Positions 33,531 through 42,544 are shown, counted from the stretch's first letter. The stretch: DNA of 64,000 nt from Methylobacterium planeticum (GCF_008806345.1 NZ_VZZJ01000017.1:1-64000); one strand, 5' to 3'. Notes: generated by a model from the letters alone, not told the origin. Program-made: numbers and translations.

Positions 33531-34021
33531 CGCGGCGCTCCGGGGACGGCGAGGGGGAGGCCCAGGATGGGCATGCGCTCGGTGGTGCAGCCCGAATCGA
33601 ACATCCGGCAGGCTACAAATCGCTTCAGTGCATCGACCGCATCAGAGGCTAAATCGGAAGCGACCACCCTCTAACTTGCAGTCTAACCATCTCTTCTTGA
33701 GCGCACAGCGTCAATGAAATGCAATTTTCAAAATCGCGATGGCGCGCGAATTTCTTCATCCCGAAACGAATCCACGGAGAACATTCGCACCAGCATGCCC
33801 AGGCTCGCGCGATCGGCCGCTCGGCATCCGGCGGCGGGGCCGCCGCACCTGCGGTGCGGCAGCCGCGTTCCGTGGCATGCCCGGCGAAACACGCGGGCGC
33901 CGTCCGCGCCGCATGCCGGTTCGGGCATTCACCGCGATGGCGCGCGCGCCGGTGTTGCCCTATGCCGCTGCGCGCTGAAGGATGCGGGCGGGCATGCTCG
34001 TCGTCCAGGACAGGGCGTGTG
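33531..34021. other. Intergenic region, no gene seen
   Basis: About 490 bases between the metQ2 unit and the CYTH gene. The stretch 33600-33770 is AT-richer (AAATCGCTTCAG, ATGAAATGCAATTTTC) and may contain promoters for both directions. No repeat, RNA or convincing coding frame was seen. Confidence 0.3.
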
Positions 34022-34528
34022 ATGCGGTTCGAGGTCGAGCGTAAGTTCCTGGTCGCCCACGAGGGCTGGCGGGCGGGTGTCGTCAGCCGGCGCCAGCTCA
34101 GGGACGGGCTCGTCGGGCAGTTCGCGAGCGGCAAGGTGCGGGTGCGGCTCGACGAGACGCGCGCCTGGCTGACGATCAAGGGCGAGCGCGTCGGACTCGC
34201 CCGGCCGGAATTCGAGTACGAGATCCCGCGATCCGACGCGGAGGCCATGCTCGCCATGGTCTGCGACACCTGCCTGATCGAGAAGACCCGCCACTGCGTG
34301 CCGCATGCCGGGCTGACCTGGGAGGTGGACGTGTATGCGGGCGCCCTGTCCGGGATGGTCCTGGCGGAGGTGGAGCTGGAGCACGAGGCGCAGGCGATCG
34401 AGCTGCCCGGATGGCTCGGCCAGGAGGTCACGGCCGACCCGCGCTTTCGCCAGTCCACGCTGCTGCGGTTGTCGCGGGAGGCCGGGCGCAGCATCACCCT
34501 GGCGGAGGTGCTGGCCGCGCGACTGTGA
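34022..34528 (+). CDS. CYTH-domain protein
   Basis: A 168-residue protein consisting of a single CYTH domain. It starts MRFEVERKFLV, where the ExExK motif (Glu4, Glu6, Lys8) is the family signature. Further basic/acidic strands (KVRVRLDETRAWLTIKG, EFEYEIP, YAGALSGMVLAEVELE) complete the triphosphate tunnel. Family members are inorganic triphosphatases or class IV adenylate cyclases; a short stand-alone protein in alphaproteobacteria is more likely a triphosphatase. Known substrates of homologues vary, so function is not settled. Confidence 0.88.
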   Translation: MRFEVERKFLVAHEGWRAGVVSRRQLRDGLVGQFASGKVRVRLDETRAWLTIKGERVGLARPEFEYEIPRSDAEAMLAMVCDTCLIEKTRHCVPHAGLTWEVDVYAGALSGMVLAEVELEHEAQAIELPGWLGQEVTADPRFRQSTLLRLSREAGRSITLAEVLAARL

Positions 34529-34653
34529 CGCCGCCCGGCCAAGCCCCCGGTCCTGCTGGCCCGGAAGGCGGCTTCGAACGCGCTGGCTCCGGCCGGTGTT
34601 CGGCCCTACGCTGGCCATCGCCGAACCCCGACCGGATCACGGAGCCCCCAGGG

Positions 34654-35039
34654 ATGCACTACCGCTGCGATCATGTTCACCTGCGCAGCCGGGATGCGGT
34701 CGCGGCCGCGCGCTTCTACGTCGAGACCTTCGGCGCCCGGGAGATCGGTCGCGATGGATCCCCGGTGGTGAGCCGCGTGACGATCGACCTCGGCGGGTTG
34801 CTGCTGTTCATCGAGCAGGCCCGGAGGGGATCGGGCCGTCACCGGAACCGCCGCATCTCGGCATCGAGCATATCGGCCTCGCCGTCGACGACATCGAGGC
34901 CACCCTGGCCGAGCTGCGCTCCAGAAACGTGCCGATCGTGTCAGGCATCACGGATGTGCGTCCCGGCCTCCGGGTGATCTTCATCGACGGACCGGACGCC
35001 GTTCGGATCGAGCTCCTGCAACGTTGGCCGGCAAGCTAG
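34654..35039 (+). pseudogene. VOC/glyoxalase-fold protein, frameshifted
   Basis: The ATG at 34654 opens MHYRCDHVHLRSRDAVAAAR and continues to LLLFIEQA, a normal N-terminal VOC half. After about 34828 the reading continues only in another frame with HLGIEHIGLAVDDIEATLAE and VIFIDGPDAVRIELLQ, the second VOC half. Adding one C in the CCC run near 34830 restores a continuous protein of about 129 residues. Either the gene is inactivated or the base was lost in sequencing. Metal-binding positions (His8, the second-half His and the final Glu) are all preserved, so inactivation would be recent. Confidence 0.7.
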
Positions 35040-35298
35040 CGTCGACCGCCCTCGTCGCAGCGGGCTTCCCATCGATCGACGCTGCCCGAGGCTTCGCTCC
35101 CGGTGCTCGGCGGCACCCATGGCCGACGTCGCGATGGGGCAACCGACCGGCCGGATCCCCGTCGGCATCTCAGGCGGATGCGGAGGCCCACCGAGGATGC
35201 CGGACGGCGATCCCGGACCGGACGCGGTCGAGAGCGGTGCGGATCGGCCGATGGGGCAGGGGCCGACGGGTAGGGGCCGGCGATCGGGGAGAGTGAGG

Positions 35299-35709
35299 AT
35301 GCGGGACAGGGCGATCGGGTGCGGCGTCTGGGCTTGTCTCTTGGGCCTCATGCCGGCAACGGCTCAGGATTCACCCCAGGGCGGCGAACGCGTCGTGAAG
35401 GCTGCTGCCGGCCAGGAGGTGCAGCTCGGCGTCTACGCCAACGTCAACGAAGCCTGTTCGGGCCTGCCGGCGCCGGACCTGCGCATCACGGCGCCGCCCG
35501 CGCGCGGGACCCTCACGGTGAAGCTCGTGGCGCTCAGCCTGAAGGCGGACTCGAAGGTTTGTCCCGACAAGAAGATCCCAGCCCTCGGGTTGTCTTATCG
35601 GGCTGGACCGGAGAGCGACGTCACCGACACGGTGCGCGTCGAGGCCGTCGCCGGATCCTCGACGAAGGGCCAGAGCTTCACGATCGCGATCACCAAGCAC
35701 ATGGAATAG
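35299..35709 (+). CDS. Exported hypothetical protein
   Basis: A 136-residue protein with a signal peptide (CGVWACLLGLMPATAQ). The mature part contains two cysteines (ACSGLPAP and SKVCPDKK) that could form a disulfide, and beta-rich segments with PPARGTLTVKLV and LSYRAGPESDVTDTVRVE, resembling a small Ig-like or cadherin-like periplasmic domain. No family name can be given. The 250 bases upstream are open but look non-coding. Confidence 0.6.
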   Translation: MRDRAIGCGVWACLLGLMPATAQDSPQGGERVVKAAAGQEVQLGVYANVNEACSGLPAPDLRITAPPARGTLTVKLVALSLKADSKVCPDKKIPALGLSYRAGPESDVTDTVRVEAVAGSSTKGQSFTIAITKHME

Positions 35710-35779
35710 GCGGAGCCTGACGCGGATCCCGCCCGGGGACCACGCAATGCGGGTCGCCGGGCCTGCCCGTCGCGCTCGA

Positions 35780-36238
35780 TCAGGAACTCGGGCCGGACCG
35801 GCGCACCAGCATCTTCACGCGCTGGTCGAAGCTGTTCCAGCGCTCGGAGACGCCCCTCTTGACGCATTGCTCGTAGGAATCGCCCCAGTAGAAGCCGCGC
35901 TCGGCCTCGATCCGGCGGCATGCCTGTGAAACCGGCCAGATCAGCACGATCGCGAAGACGATCGCCACGCAGGCGATCTGGATCAGCAGCCAGGACTTCC
36001 AGCCGAGCTTCAACCCACCCTCGGTCCTCCCCGACCGGCCCGCGGCGGCCCGCGACCTCCTGCGGACCACGACGACGTCGGGGACTTCCGGCCGCGAGAA
36101 GGACGGAGCACCCGTGGTGGGCATCGACTCGGACGTGCCCCGCCTCGCCTCGATCGGATCGTCGTCCAGGCCAGGCTTGATCGCGAGGCGCCGGTTGGTC
36201 AGGTCTTCGCCAATTGCCAGATTTCCCGATCTGTTCAT
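35780..36238 (-). CDS. Single-pass membrane protein, unrecognised
   Basis: A 152-residue protein. About 85 polar, Arg-rich residues with low complexity are followed by one strong transmembrane helix (LLIQIACVAIVFAIVLIWPV). A short C-terminal domain contains CRRIEAERGFYWGDSYEQCVKR, in which two Cys could pair. The topology is presumably N-in. It is the downstream member of a same-strand pair with the gene at 36318, which has a similar plan. Confidence 0.6.
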   Translation of the reverse strand: MNRSGNLAIGEDLTNRRLAIKPGLDDDPIEARRGTSESMPTTGAPSFSRPEVPDVVVVRRRSRAAAGRSGRTEGGLKLGWKSWLLIQIACVAIVFAIVLIWPVSQACRRIEAERGFYWGDSYEQCVKRGVSERWNSFDQRVKMLVRRSGPSS

Positions 36239-36317
36239 CGTCCGATACTCTAGTCGAATGGTTCCTGGACCCTGATCATGATGGCCGTGACCGGCACGCG
36301 AACTGATCGACGTGGGA

Positions 36318-36668
36318 TCAGATGCCCCTCAGCACGGACGAGATCGCCTCGAACCCCTTTTGACCCGTGAGGGCGTTGTCCGTCAGCTCCCTCCGGGCGC
36401 AGACGGCCTTGCGGAAGAGATCGACGGCCAAGCCGCCGCTCGAGCCCGGTCGGCACTCCACCAGATAGGGCCCAGCCAGGAACGCCAGGGGAAACCCCGC
36501 GACCAGCATCAGCTTGATCAGCCCGAACCTGAACAGGCCGCGCGATCTGCCGGACGGCGCCTCCTCGTCGATGTAGATGATGTGTGGCTGACCGGAGCCG
36601 CGCGTTCCATCTTCGGAATACACCAGGGTCTCAGCACTACGCGGATCCCGGCTGTCATCTGATCGCAT
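36318..36668 (-). CDS. Single-pass membrane protein, unrecognised
   Basis: A 116-residue frame from the ATG at 36668; an ATG at 36683 and a GTG at 36773 are alternatives. A polar N-terminus contains the segment HIIYIDEEAPSGRSRG, followed by one transmembrane helix (LIKLMLVAGFPLAFLAGPYLV). The C-terminal approximately 45 residues carry two cysteines (ECRPGSSGG, AVCARRELTD). It has the same architecture as the neighbour at 35780, suggesting related function or ancient duplication. AT-rich DNA at 36740-36760 may hold its promoter. Confidence 0.55.
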   Translation of the reverse strand: MRSDDSRDPRSAETLVYSEDGTRGSGQPHIIYIDEEAPSGRSRGLFRFGLIKLMLVAGFPLAFLAGPYLVECRPGSSGGLAVDLFRKAVCARRELTDNALTGQKGFEAISSVLRGI

Positions 36669-36969
36669 GTTCAGCAGCGCCATACCGAGCGATTGCACTA
36701 TCGATACGCCCTGGATAGCACGTCCGCTCGTGTGATCCGCAAATATAATGCGGCGGATTTTGATTCGTGGCACCTATGCTTAATTCGATCCGGAAGGCCT
36801 GTTCGAAGAACAATACCCATGCACGCTTTACTTCTGATTGTGGGCGAATAATCTCAGTCCAACCTGTGCGGGTACGGCCAAGCGCGGCAGCCTTGCGGTG
36901 AAGCGCCCGTCGCACCAGTTTCGGATGGGCCGGATCCGGCAGCGGCCCGCGCTCGAAGGGTGAAACGAC

Positions 36970-37740
36970 GTGAGAGCAACCGCATGGCTGTCCGTGCTCC
37001 TGGCCAGCGCAGCCTGGGTTGCCTCGCCGGCCCAGGCCGTTCCCAATCCGTCACGCAACGTGCTCTGGGCAGCTCTGCAGGGCTGCATCCTTGCCAAGAA
37101 GGCGACCGGGCGCATGTTTCCCTGCCTCAGCGTCGATCTCGGCGACAAGGATCGTCCGGGCGCCGCCGTCCTGCGCGCGCCGGGTGCCGCGACCCATCTC
37201 GTCGTCATGCCGACCGACGACGTTTCCGGCATCGAGGCGCCCCAGCTTCAGCGCTCCGCCGGAAACGCGTATTGGCGCGCCGCCCTGGCAGCGCGGCCCC
37301 TCGTCACGGAAGCCCTGAAGGGGCGCCTGCCCCTCGATCGGGTCGGGATGGCGGTCAATTCCGCGGGCGGGCGCAGCCAGGACCAGTTGCACATCCACGT
37401 CGACTGCATCGAACCGCGGGTGCGCACGGCGCTTCTCCGCCATGGGCAGGCCGTGAGGGACAATTGGACGACGTTTCCCATCGCGCTCCAGGGGCGCCGC
37501 TTCTTCGCGATGCGCGTGCGGGCGGCCGATGTGGACGGCTTCAACCCCTTCGCGGCACTGACGCATCTGCCCGGGAAATCGACCGATCTGCGGGCGGTGG
37601 GTATCGCGGTCTTCAGCACGGCGCGCGACGATCCTGCGCCGGGCTTCATCGTGCTGGCTAACCGGGCGTCCGGCAGCTTCGCGGGCGAACTCCTCCTCGA
37701 TCACACCTGCGCGGAGGCTTCGCAGGCCTCCACGCAATGA
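36970..37740 (+). CDS. cdh: CDP-diacylglycerol diphosphatase-like protein
   Basis: A 256-residue exported protein starting with GTG after GAAGGG, with a signal peptide ending PAQA. The HIT-superfamily-like active-site segment QDQLHIHVDCIEP is at about residues 137-149. HLVVMPTDDVSGIEAP, WRAALAARPLV and FFAMRVRAADVDGFNPFA are typical of Cdh, which hydrolyses CDP-diacylglycerol to phosphatidate and CMP at the membrane. Cdh of enteric bacteria is membrane-anchored; here the leader looks cleavable. Confidence 0.82.
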   Translation: MRATAWLSVLLASAAWVASPAQAVPNPSRNVLWAALQGCILAKKATGRMFPCLSVDLGDKDRPGAAVLRAPGAATHLVVMPTDDVSGIEAPQLQRSAGNAYWRAALAARPLVTEALKGRLPLDRVGMAVNSAGGRSQDQLHIHVDCIEPRVRTALLRHGQAVRDNWTTFPIALQGRRFFAMRVRAADVDGFNPFAALTHLPGKSTDLRAVGIAVFSTARDDPAPGFIVLANRASGSFAGELLLDHTCAEASQASTQ

Positions 37741-37960
37741 CGCGCGGGAAAGCGGGCGCGGCCTGAACCCGATGCCTCCCGACGGGTTTCGGGGCGCGGC
37801 TGAATCACCGCCCACGCCTAGCCCGTTTGCTCCGAAGCGGCACGCGGTGACCTCCGAAGGAAAGCTTTACAGGTGCGTCCGGATGCCTGTTTGATGGCGA
37901 CGGCCGGAGCGTCATCTTGCCCAGCAACGCAGCTTGCCCATCTCGAGAGCGCGCCACGGT

Positions 37961-38179
37961 ATGCCGCAACGGTTTCATTTCCGACTGGTCAGTGCACAGG
38001 ACGTCATCGAGGACCCGGTCGGAGCGTTGGCCGAGGATATCGAGGAAGCGCAAGCCGAGGCCTTGTCGGCCATCGAGGAGCTCCGACGGCAGGGCGACAT
38101 GTCGGATGTGATCGGGGGATGGAACCTCGAGATCCGCAGCGAGTCCGGGGTCCTGCTGCGTTCGATCGAGATTCCGTAA
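37961..38179 (+). CDS. DUF6894-type small protein
   Basis: A 72-residue protein starting MPQRFHFRLVSAQDV and continuing with an acidic Ala-rich helix (GALAEDIEEAQAEALSAIEE), then GGWNLEIRSESG. This pattern matches the DUF6894 family, abundant in Methylobacterium and other Hyphomicrobiales and of unknown function. An ATG at 37934 is an alternative start. Confidence 0.7.
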   Translation: MPQRFHFRLVSAQDVIEDPVGALAEDIEEAQAEALSAIEELRRQGDMSDVIGGWNLEIRSESGVLLRSIEIP

Positions 38180-38401
38180 CGGGGGCGGTGCCGCCGCGCG
38201 TCCGGCAGCTCACGCTCGCTCCGGAACGTCGGATGCCGGCCTCCTCACGCTGATCGGGCTGCGCCGGCGGATGCCTGAGCCCCACAGGACCGGGGCGGGC
38301 GAATCCGCCCGGCGCAAGCTTCCATCCGAGGTGATCAACACAGGATATCGAGCGTATAGCATTGCTCTGAAACAGCATGCATGCGCGTGGTCGACTCTAA
38401 A

Positions 38402-38899
38402 ATGGAGCAAACCACGAGATTGATCGTGTCAATCACGCTGTTATCGCTCGCAAGCAGTCCGGTGATTGCTCAAATACAGGATGATACGCGGCTGAACGAG
38501 CTTCGCGCGGCGCCTGAATCGAAGCAGCAGAAGGATCTCGATGCCTTTCAGCTCGTCTCGGCCCATCGCGAGCGCTCCGAATCCGTGGAGGAGCGGACCA
38601 ACGGCCTGTGGCAATCCAGGACCACGCCGATCTGCGAGGGATGTGGCGGCACGCCCCCTCCCGGACAACGATCCAGGACGATCTCGCCAACAGGACGGGA
38701 AATGCGGGCCTCACTCCCGGAGCGCCGATGGTCAGCCCCGAACAGGCCGCGCGCCGCGCGGTGCCACCCGAACGCGACAGCCGCCAGATCTACATCGACC
38801 TGTCGAGCGAGAATATCGACCAGATCCGCCGCATGCCACGGCGCCAGGGCCGTGCTCCGCGCGCGAGAGGTCAGTGCAGTTCGGCCGACTTCGCGATGA
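38402..38899 (+). CDS. Putative exported protein, probably frameshifted
   Basis: From the ATG at 38402 a signal peptide (LIVSITLLSLASSPVIA) leads to about 70 polar residues. After GCGGTPPPGQ the frame turns Arg/Ser-rich and loses coding character. The +2 frame over about 38650-38850 instead reads GLTPGAPMVSPEQAARRA and RQIYIDLSSENIDQIRR, which looks protein-like. A frameshift near 38660 would explain this. No family was recognised. The last part overlaps the opposite-strand gene at 38871. Confidence 0.4.
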   Translation: MEQTTRLIVSITLLSLASSPVIAQIQDDTRLNELRAAPESKQQKDLDAFQLVSAHRERSESVEERTNGLWQSRTTPICEGCGGTPPPGQRSRTISPTGREMRASLPERRWSAPNRPRAARCHPNATAARSTSTCRARISTRSAACHGARAVLRAREVSAVRPTSR

Positions 38900-39065
38900 G
38901 CTTCACCGAGGAGGCGAAGGTCTCCTGTAGCAGAGTGCAGCGCTGCAGGTGGATCCTGGCGGCATCCCTGGACGGCGGGGCGAGCGTGGCGGCATGAGGC
39001 TTGGGAGCGTCCGGTTCGGGCACGGGCGGCCAGATCGGTCGATCGGGGCCAATCTGCTTTGCCAT
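38871..39065 (-). CDS. Hypothetical 64-aa protein
   Basis: A small Pro/Ala-rich N-terminus (MAKQIGPDRPIWPPVPEPD) is followed by a helix with two cysteines' worth of spacing in HLQRCTLLQETFASSVKLIAK. No signal or membrane segment is present. Small proteins of this look are frequent in Methylobacterium; none has a known role. Overlap with the decayed + strand frame slightly weakens the call. Confidence 0.45.
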   Translation of the reverse strand: MAKQIGPDRPIWPPVPEPDAPKPHAATLAPPSRDAARIHLQRCTLLQETFASSVKLIAKSAELH

Positions 39066-39436
39066 CTCGTGTCCTCGCCGCCTGCGCGTACGCCCGGGGC
39101 CCAGGAAAGCAGAAGATCAGCCGCCCCACCACGAAGCAGACGATGTAGTGCGCGGGCTGTACTACCAAATTGATCGAGCGGAGACCGCCGTCGTCCGGAG
39201 ATCAGCGATCAGGATGGTGACCGGGCCGGATGTCCCTGAGCAGATTGTGGCCCGGCCGCACGTTCGCAATGTGCCGCCGATCTCGAGATTCCAGAGATCG
39301 GGCCTCGATCATGGCTCTGACGATCGGCGCATCGCGGTACGTCTCACGACGAGATCACAGGGTTCACTTTTCAAATGCAACGAAGCAAATCAGTATCGCT
39401 CCCCGCGATCTCGAAACGCATCGATCGGAGACTTCC
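39066..39436. other. Intergenic region, nothing recognised
   Basis: About 370 bases between a minus-strand small gene and the SnoaL-like gene. Only low-quality open frames are present. The segment 39310-39400 is AT-richer and probably contains the promoter of the downstream gene. Confidence 0.3.
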
Positions 39437-39883
39437 ATGACCTCCCGTCCCTCATGGTGCATGACGGCCGTGGCCGCAACTCTGTTCCTGTCCACCTTGG
39501 GATGGCCGGCTCTCGGCCTCGCCGATACGAAGTCCGATGCCCAGACGGCGGCCGACCGATGGGATCAGGCCTACAATTCGGGCGATATGGAGGGCCTCGG
39601 CAAGCTCTACACCCCGGACGCCACGGTAATCCCGAAGGGCGCTCCGGTGAACGGCGCGGGCATCCAATCCTTCTTCGCAGGCCTCAAGGCCAAGGGGTTC
39701 GACAGCCACAAGACCACCGTCAATGCGGCCACGCCGAAGGACAACCTGATGGTCCTGACCGGCCGCTGGTCGATGACCGGGCCCGGGGAAGGCGGCGCGA
39801 AGAAGACCTTCGAGGGGAACTGGGTCAACGTGATGGAGCGCCAGGGCAACGAGTGGCGGACGGTCCTGCACACCTGGAACTGA
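39437..39883 (+). CDS. Exported SnoaL/NTF2-fold (DUF4440-like) protein
   Basis: A 148-residue protein with GGAG six bases before the ATG and a signal peptide ending GLADT. The mature part has the NTF2-like cone fold pattern: AADRWDQAYNSGDMEGLGKLY, TPDATVIPKGAPVNG, and the closing strands KTFEGNWVNVMERQGNEWRT. Such proteins are isomerase-like or ligand-binding. An exported version suggests a periplasmic role, not further assignable. Confidence 0.8.
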   Translation: MTSRPSWCMTAVAATLFLSTLGWPALGLADTKSDAQTAADRWDQAYNSGDMEGLGKLYTPDATVIPKGAPVNGAGIQSFFAGLKAKGFDSHKTTVNAATPKDNLMVLTGRWSMTGPGEGGAKKTFEGNWVNVMERQGNEWRTVLHTWN

Positions 39884-39924
39884 CGGCCGCGATGGACGCG
39901 CCGGCGTGAATCGAGACGGGCGCC

Positions 39925-40098
39925 TCAGATCGCCAGCATCCGCCAGACGATCCAGCCCGTCAGGCCGGCCCAGACGACGGTGCAGCTCGCGGCGAGCGCG
40001 ACGAAGGCCCAGACCACGTAGTCGCGCTTCTCGTGTCCCGCGCGGGCATCGGCGGCGCCCGCAGCCGATGCCGCCCTCATCTCGGCCTTGTCCACCAT
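39925..40098 (-). CDS. One-helix membrane protein, unrecognised
   Basis: A 57-residue protein from the ATG at 40098, chosen because GGAGGGAGG precedes it; a longer frame starts at 40206. An Ala/Lys/Glu-rich N-terminus precedes one transmembrane helix (VVWAFVALAASCTVVWAGLTGWIVW). Function unknown. Confidence 0.55.
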   Translation of the reverse strand: MVDKAEMRAASAAGAADARAGHEKRDYVVWAFVALAASCTVVWAGLTGWIVWRMLAI

Positions 40099-40344
40099 CT
40101 GCCAGCCTCCCTCCGCGAGGATTGGGAGCACGGCGCCGGGCGCCGCGCCCATCAACCCGTGCAGATCCCGCGTCCAGATCGCGGCGTGACTCGGACCGCG
40201 CGCCATCGTGGGCCCCTGAGCGTGTTCGATGCTGCGCTGTAGGCCCCGGGAGGCGCAGGCTCTGTGAGGTCCCTCACAGAGCCTCGGGGCCGCATCCGGG
40301 GCGCACGCGGCAAAGCCTGCGTCCCGAGGCGCGCCGAGCCGGCG

Positions 40345-40557
40345 TCACTCGTCGCCGAGCTCCTTGCGCTCGGTCAGCTCATCCTCCTCGTCCGCGTCGT
40401 CGCCGATCAGCGCATCCAGCTCCACGATCAGATCCTGAACCTGCGTCTCGGTCGCGCAGACCTGGAAGGTCTCTCCGTTCTCCGCCTCCAGCGTGATGTG
40501 GAAGGCCCCGTGAACCTCATCGGTGAGGATACGGGCGAGTTTCCTGATCGGGCTCAT
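40345..40557 (-). CDS. Hypothetical 70-aa acidic protein
   Basis: Starts MSPIRKLARILTDEVHGAFH and continues with beta-type segments (ITLEAENGETFQVCATETQ). The C-terminus is highly acidic (LIGDDADEEDELTERKE). A soluble small protein with coding-like composition. No family recognised. ATG at 40566 is an alternative start. Confidence 0.6.
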   Translation of the reverse strand: MSPIRKLARILTDEVHGAFHITLEAENGETFQVCATETQVQDLIVELDALIGDDADEEDELTERKELGDE

Positions 40558-40707
40558 GACGCGCATCGGCTCCGCTGAGAGGGCACCGCGTCGATGCCGG
40601 CGGGACGCGTTCCCGGGCGGCGTCGCTGCGGTCGTTCCCATCGTGGGCCCGCCGGCCCCCGCCGACAAGCCGCGCCCGGCGGGCAGGACCTGCGGACGCG
40701 CGCGCCT

Positions 40708-41106
40708 TCAGATCTCCGTCGCGGTCGCGGATGCGACGCACGGGTCGCCCGACGCCCCGTCGCCGACGCGACGGCGCAGCATCGCCTTGGTGGCGCGCGC
40801 CGCCGACGCGTAGGTGCTGACCTGGCGCCCGGTCAGCCGCTCGACCTCGCAGGCTTCGAGCCCGGGCAGGAGATCGGGGCAGTTCCACAGGAGGCCGCAC
40901 AGGACGGAGAGCGGCACGGCCCGCTCATGCACCTCCGCGATCGGCTCCAGCATGCCGGGCTGCCAGCGCGGCAGATCCTCGATCACGTCCAGGAATGCGT
41001 CGCGGAGGTAGCTCGGCGCGTGCCCGCCGCGCCCGGGATTGTAGCGACAGAGAATCAGGGTGTTCGGCACGCTCTCGCCTCCAGCAGGATCACACATCGC
41101 GTGCAT
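40708..41106 (-). CDS. Hypothetical 132-aa protein
   Basis: Soluble protein with the segments LILCRYNPGRGGHAPSYLRDA, DLPRWQPGMLEPIAEVHE and LCGLLWNCPDLLPGLEACEVE. It has five or six cysteines, none arranged as an obvious metal site. The N-terminus is uncertain (ATG at 41106 or 41097, GTG slightly downstream). It has coding-like composition but no recognised family. Confidence 0.5.
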   Translation of the reverse strand: MHAMCDPAGGESVPNTLILCRYNPGRGGHAPSYLRDAFLDVIEDLPRWQPGMLEPIAEVHERAVPLSVLCGLLWNCPDLLPGLEACEVERLTGRQVSTYASAARATKAMLRRRVGDGASGDPCVASATATEI

Positions 41107-41278
41107 GCCGACGGGCCTTCCCGCAGGAGGCTTTGCCTGACACGGTTGAGTTCGGGCTCAGTTCGGCGCAGGCGCGAGCCCGCCGATCCCGGAGGGGCCG
41201 AGGCGCCTCGCGGTCAGTTGCAGAGCAGGGTCGGGATATCGGGAGATCGGCCCGGAGCAGGCCCGCGCCCGCACGCGC

Positions 41279-41512
41279 TCATCGAAACAGGTGGCGGGTG
41301 GGCACGTCCTCGCAGGCGCGGTGGGCATGGGTACTTCGCTCGAGTTCCGCCACACGGCCCAGAGCGATGTAGACCCGAAGCCGCGCGAGATGCATGAGCG
41401 CGTCGTGTCGTGATGCGTCCAAAGGATCCTCGGGCCGGCGCGTTTCCAGCTCCGCGAAAGCTTCCTGGCTGCGGTTGAACCCTTGTCGCGCTCGATCGAG
41501 TTCCGAATACAT
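41279..41512 (-). CDS. Hypothetical 77-aa helical protein
   Basis: From the ATG at 41512 (MYSELDRARQGFNRSQEAFA) the sequence is almost all helix-forming, with LDASRHDALMHLARLRVYIALGRVAELE. The same frame extends upstream but becomes Arg/Pro-rich there. No family recognised. Confidence 0.5.
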   Translation of the reverse strand: MYSELDRARQGFNRSQEAFAELETRRPEDPLDASRHDALMHLARLRVYIALGRVAELERSTHAHRACEDVPTRHLFR

Positions 41513-41789
41513 GCGCAACCTCTTGATTCGGGTTGGCGGCGATGAGCCATGCGCGAATGTCTGAGGCAGTTTACTGCGGCGGACAAGTCTGGACTTCACT
41601 GTACGAAGTCGCGCCGCGGCACAACTTGTTCGGCTACGGACCGGTGCGGGTCCGGCGGCCCCTCTGGGTATCGAGCATGGGCCGGAGCGGCGCCCCGCGG
41701 GGCCGCCCGAGGGGCGTCGCGCGAGCGCCTTTCGGCCGAACCGTCGAGGACCCATATGGAACAGGCGGGGGCGGACGGAGATCCGACCC

Positions 41790-41873
41790 ATGAAGCTCAC
41801 CAAGCAAGCCGCCAAGGCGATGGCCCAGGCCTGGGCTGCCCCGAAGGTCCACCATCCCGCAAAGCGGGACTGA
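41790..41873 (+). CDS. Possible 27-aa basic peptide
   Basis: A tiny frame (MKLTKQAAKAMAQAWAAPKV...KRD) preceded by GGACGGAG seven bases upstream and followed within 11 bases by a strong terminator hairpin. The peptide is basic and amphipathic. A ribosome-binding site plus a terminator make a real small gene plausible, but length alone gives little support. Confidence 0.35.
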   Translation: MKLTKQAAKAMAQAWAAPKVHHPAKRD

Positions 41874-41883
41874 GGCGTCACGT

Positions 41884-41908
41884 CGACCGCCCCGCGCGGG
41901 GCGGTCGT
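41884..41908 (+). terminator. GC-rich terminator hairpin
   Basis: CGACCGCCCC and GGGGCGGTCG form a 10-bp stem with a short GCGC-type loop just after the small peptide frame. The following T-tract is weak (TTG). Confidence 0.55.
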
Positions 41909-42114
41909 TGCCTGGGAGACGTCAGGCGCGACGCCTCGGTCGATCGGGTTGCCTCTCGGTTTCGACGGCGGGCGACGCCTTGCTGTGCCGCAGCGAAACA
42001 GGACCGGGCATTGCGCCGCCGGACGGCTTAACGCTCAGGTAACCACGTTGGCCGAAACCGAGATCTATGGGGCTTGAGCGAGTCGGCCCACGGCGTTCGG
42101 CGGGATGGGACGAG

Positions 42115-42450
42115 ATGGCCCCTGGTTACGTGATCGCGATCGGTCTCGAGCTGGCCGGGTTCGCCGGCCTCGGCCTCGGGCTGGTTCTGATGCGGGCCGA
42201 GCGACGCGCGAAGGCCGTCGGGCTCAAGACGTTCCTGAAATCCGGCAATCCGGTCAGTGCAGGGCCCATATCCCCCGGCAAGGCCCAGATCTCGGGACGG
42301 CGGGCGATGCCGCCGCGGACCCTCGCGGCGCGGCCCGCAACGGCGCACCGGCCGGCAACGGTGCAGGCGGCCGCGTCCCGGCAGGATTCGGAGGCCCTCA
42401 AGGCGCTGCGCCGCGCCTACGCACGGGGAGCCGGCGCCCGCCCGGCCTGA
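42115..42450 (+). CDS. One-helix membrane protein, unrecognised
   Basis: A 111-residue protein from the ATG at 42115 (MAPGYVIAIGLELAGFAGLG); an ATG at 42067 would add 16 polar residues. One N-terminal transmembrane helix is followed by a basic Ala/Pro-rich tail ending EALKALRRAYARGAGARPA. Function unknown. Confidence 0.5.
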   Translation: MAPGYVIAIGLELAGFAGLGLGLVLMRAERRAKAVGLKTFLKSGNPVSAGPISPGKAQISGRRAMPPRTLAARPATAHRPATVQAAASRQDSEALKALRRAYARGAGARPA

Positions 42451-42454
42451 CGCG

Positions 42455-42544
42455 TCAGCCCAGGACGGCGCCGAGGCCGCTGCCGCAGAGGACCACGAAA
42501 GCCAGGGTGGCGATGAATTTCAGGTCCTCGATCCGCTCGCTCAT
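42455..42544 (-). CDS. Possible 29-aa single-helix peptide
   Basis: From the ATG at 42544, preceded by GAGGATGCC, the frame encodes MSERIEDLKF followed by one hydrophobic helix (IATLAFVVLCGSGLGAVLG). The size and shape are those of small membrane peptides seen in many alphaproteobacteria. It is convergent with the gene at 42115, four bases away. Confidence 0.4.
   Translation of the reverse strand: MSERIEDLKFIATLAFVVLCGSGLGAVLG

Noticed and set aside
33255..33674. A 139-codon + strand frame near metQ2
   Set aside because: Arg/Gly/Glu-rich antisense-like composition, no ribosome-binding site, and it overlaps the leader region of metQ2.
35040..35298. Resemblance between GGCATCTC-containing segments at about 35160 and 33298, considered as an extragenic repeat family
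   Set aside because: The shared stretch is short and imperfect, and only two copies were noticed in the window.
41158..41586. A 142-codon minus-strand frame overlapping the 77-aa gene at 41279
   Set aside because: Ser/Arg/Thr-rich without domain features; the other frame gives a more protein-like helical sequence.
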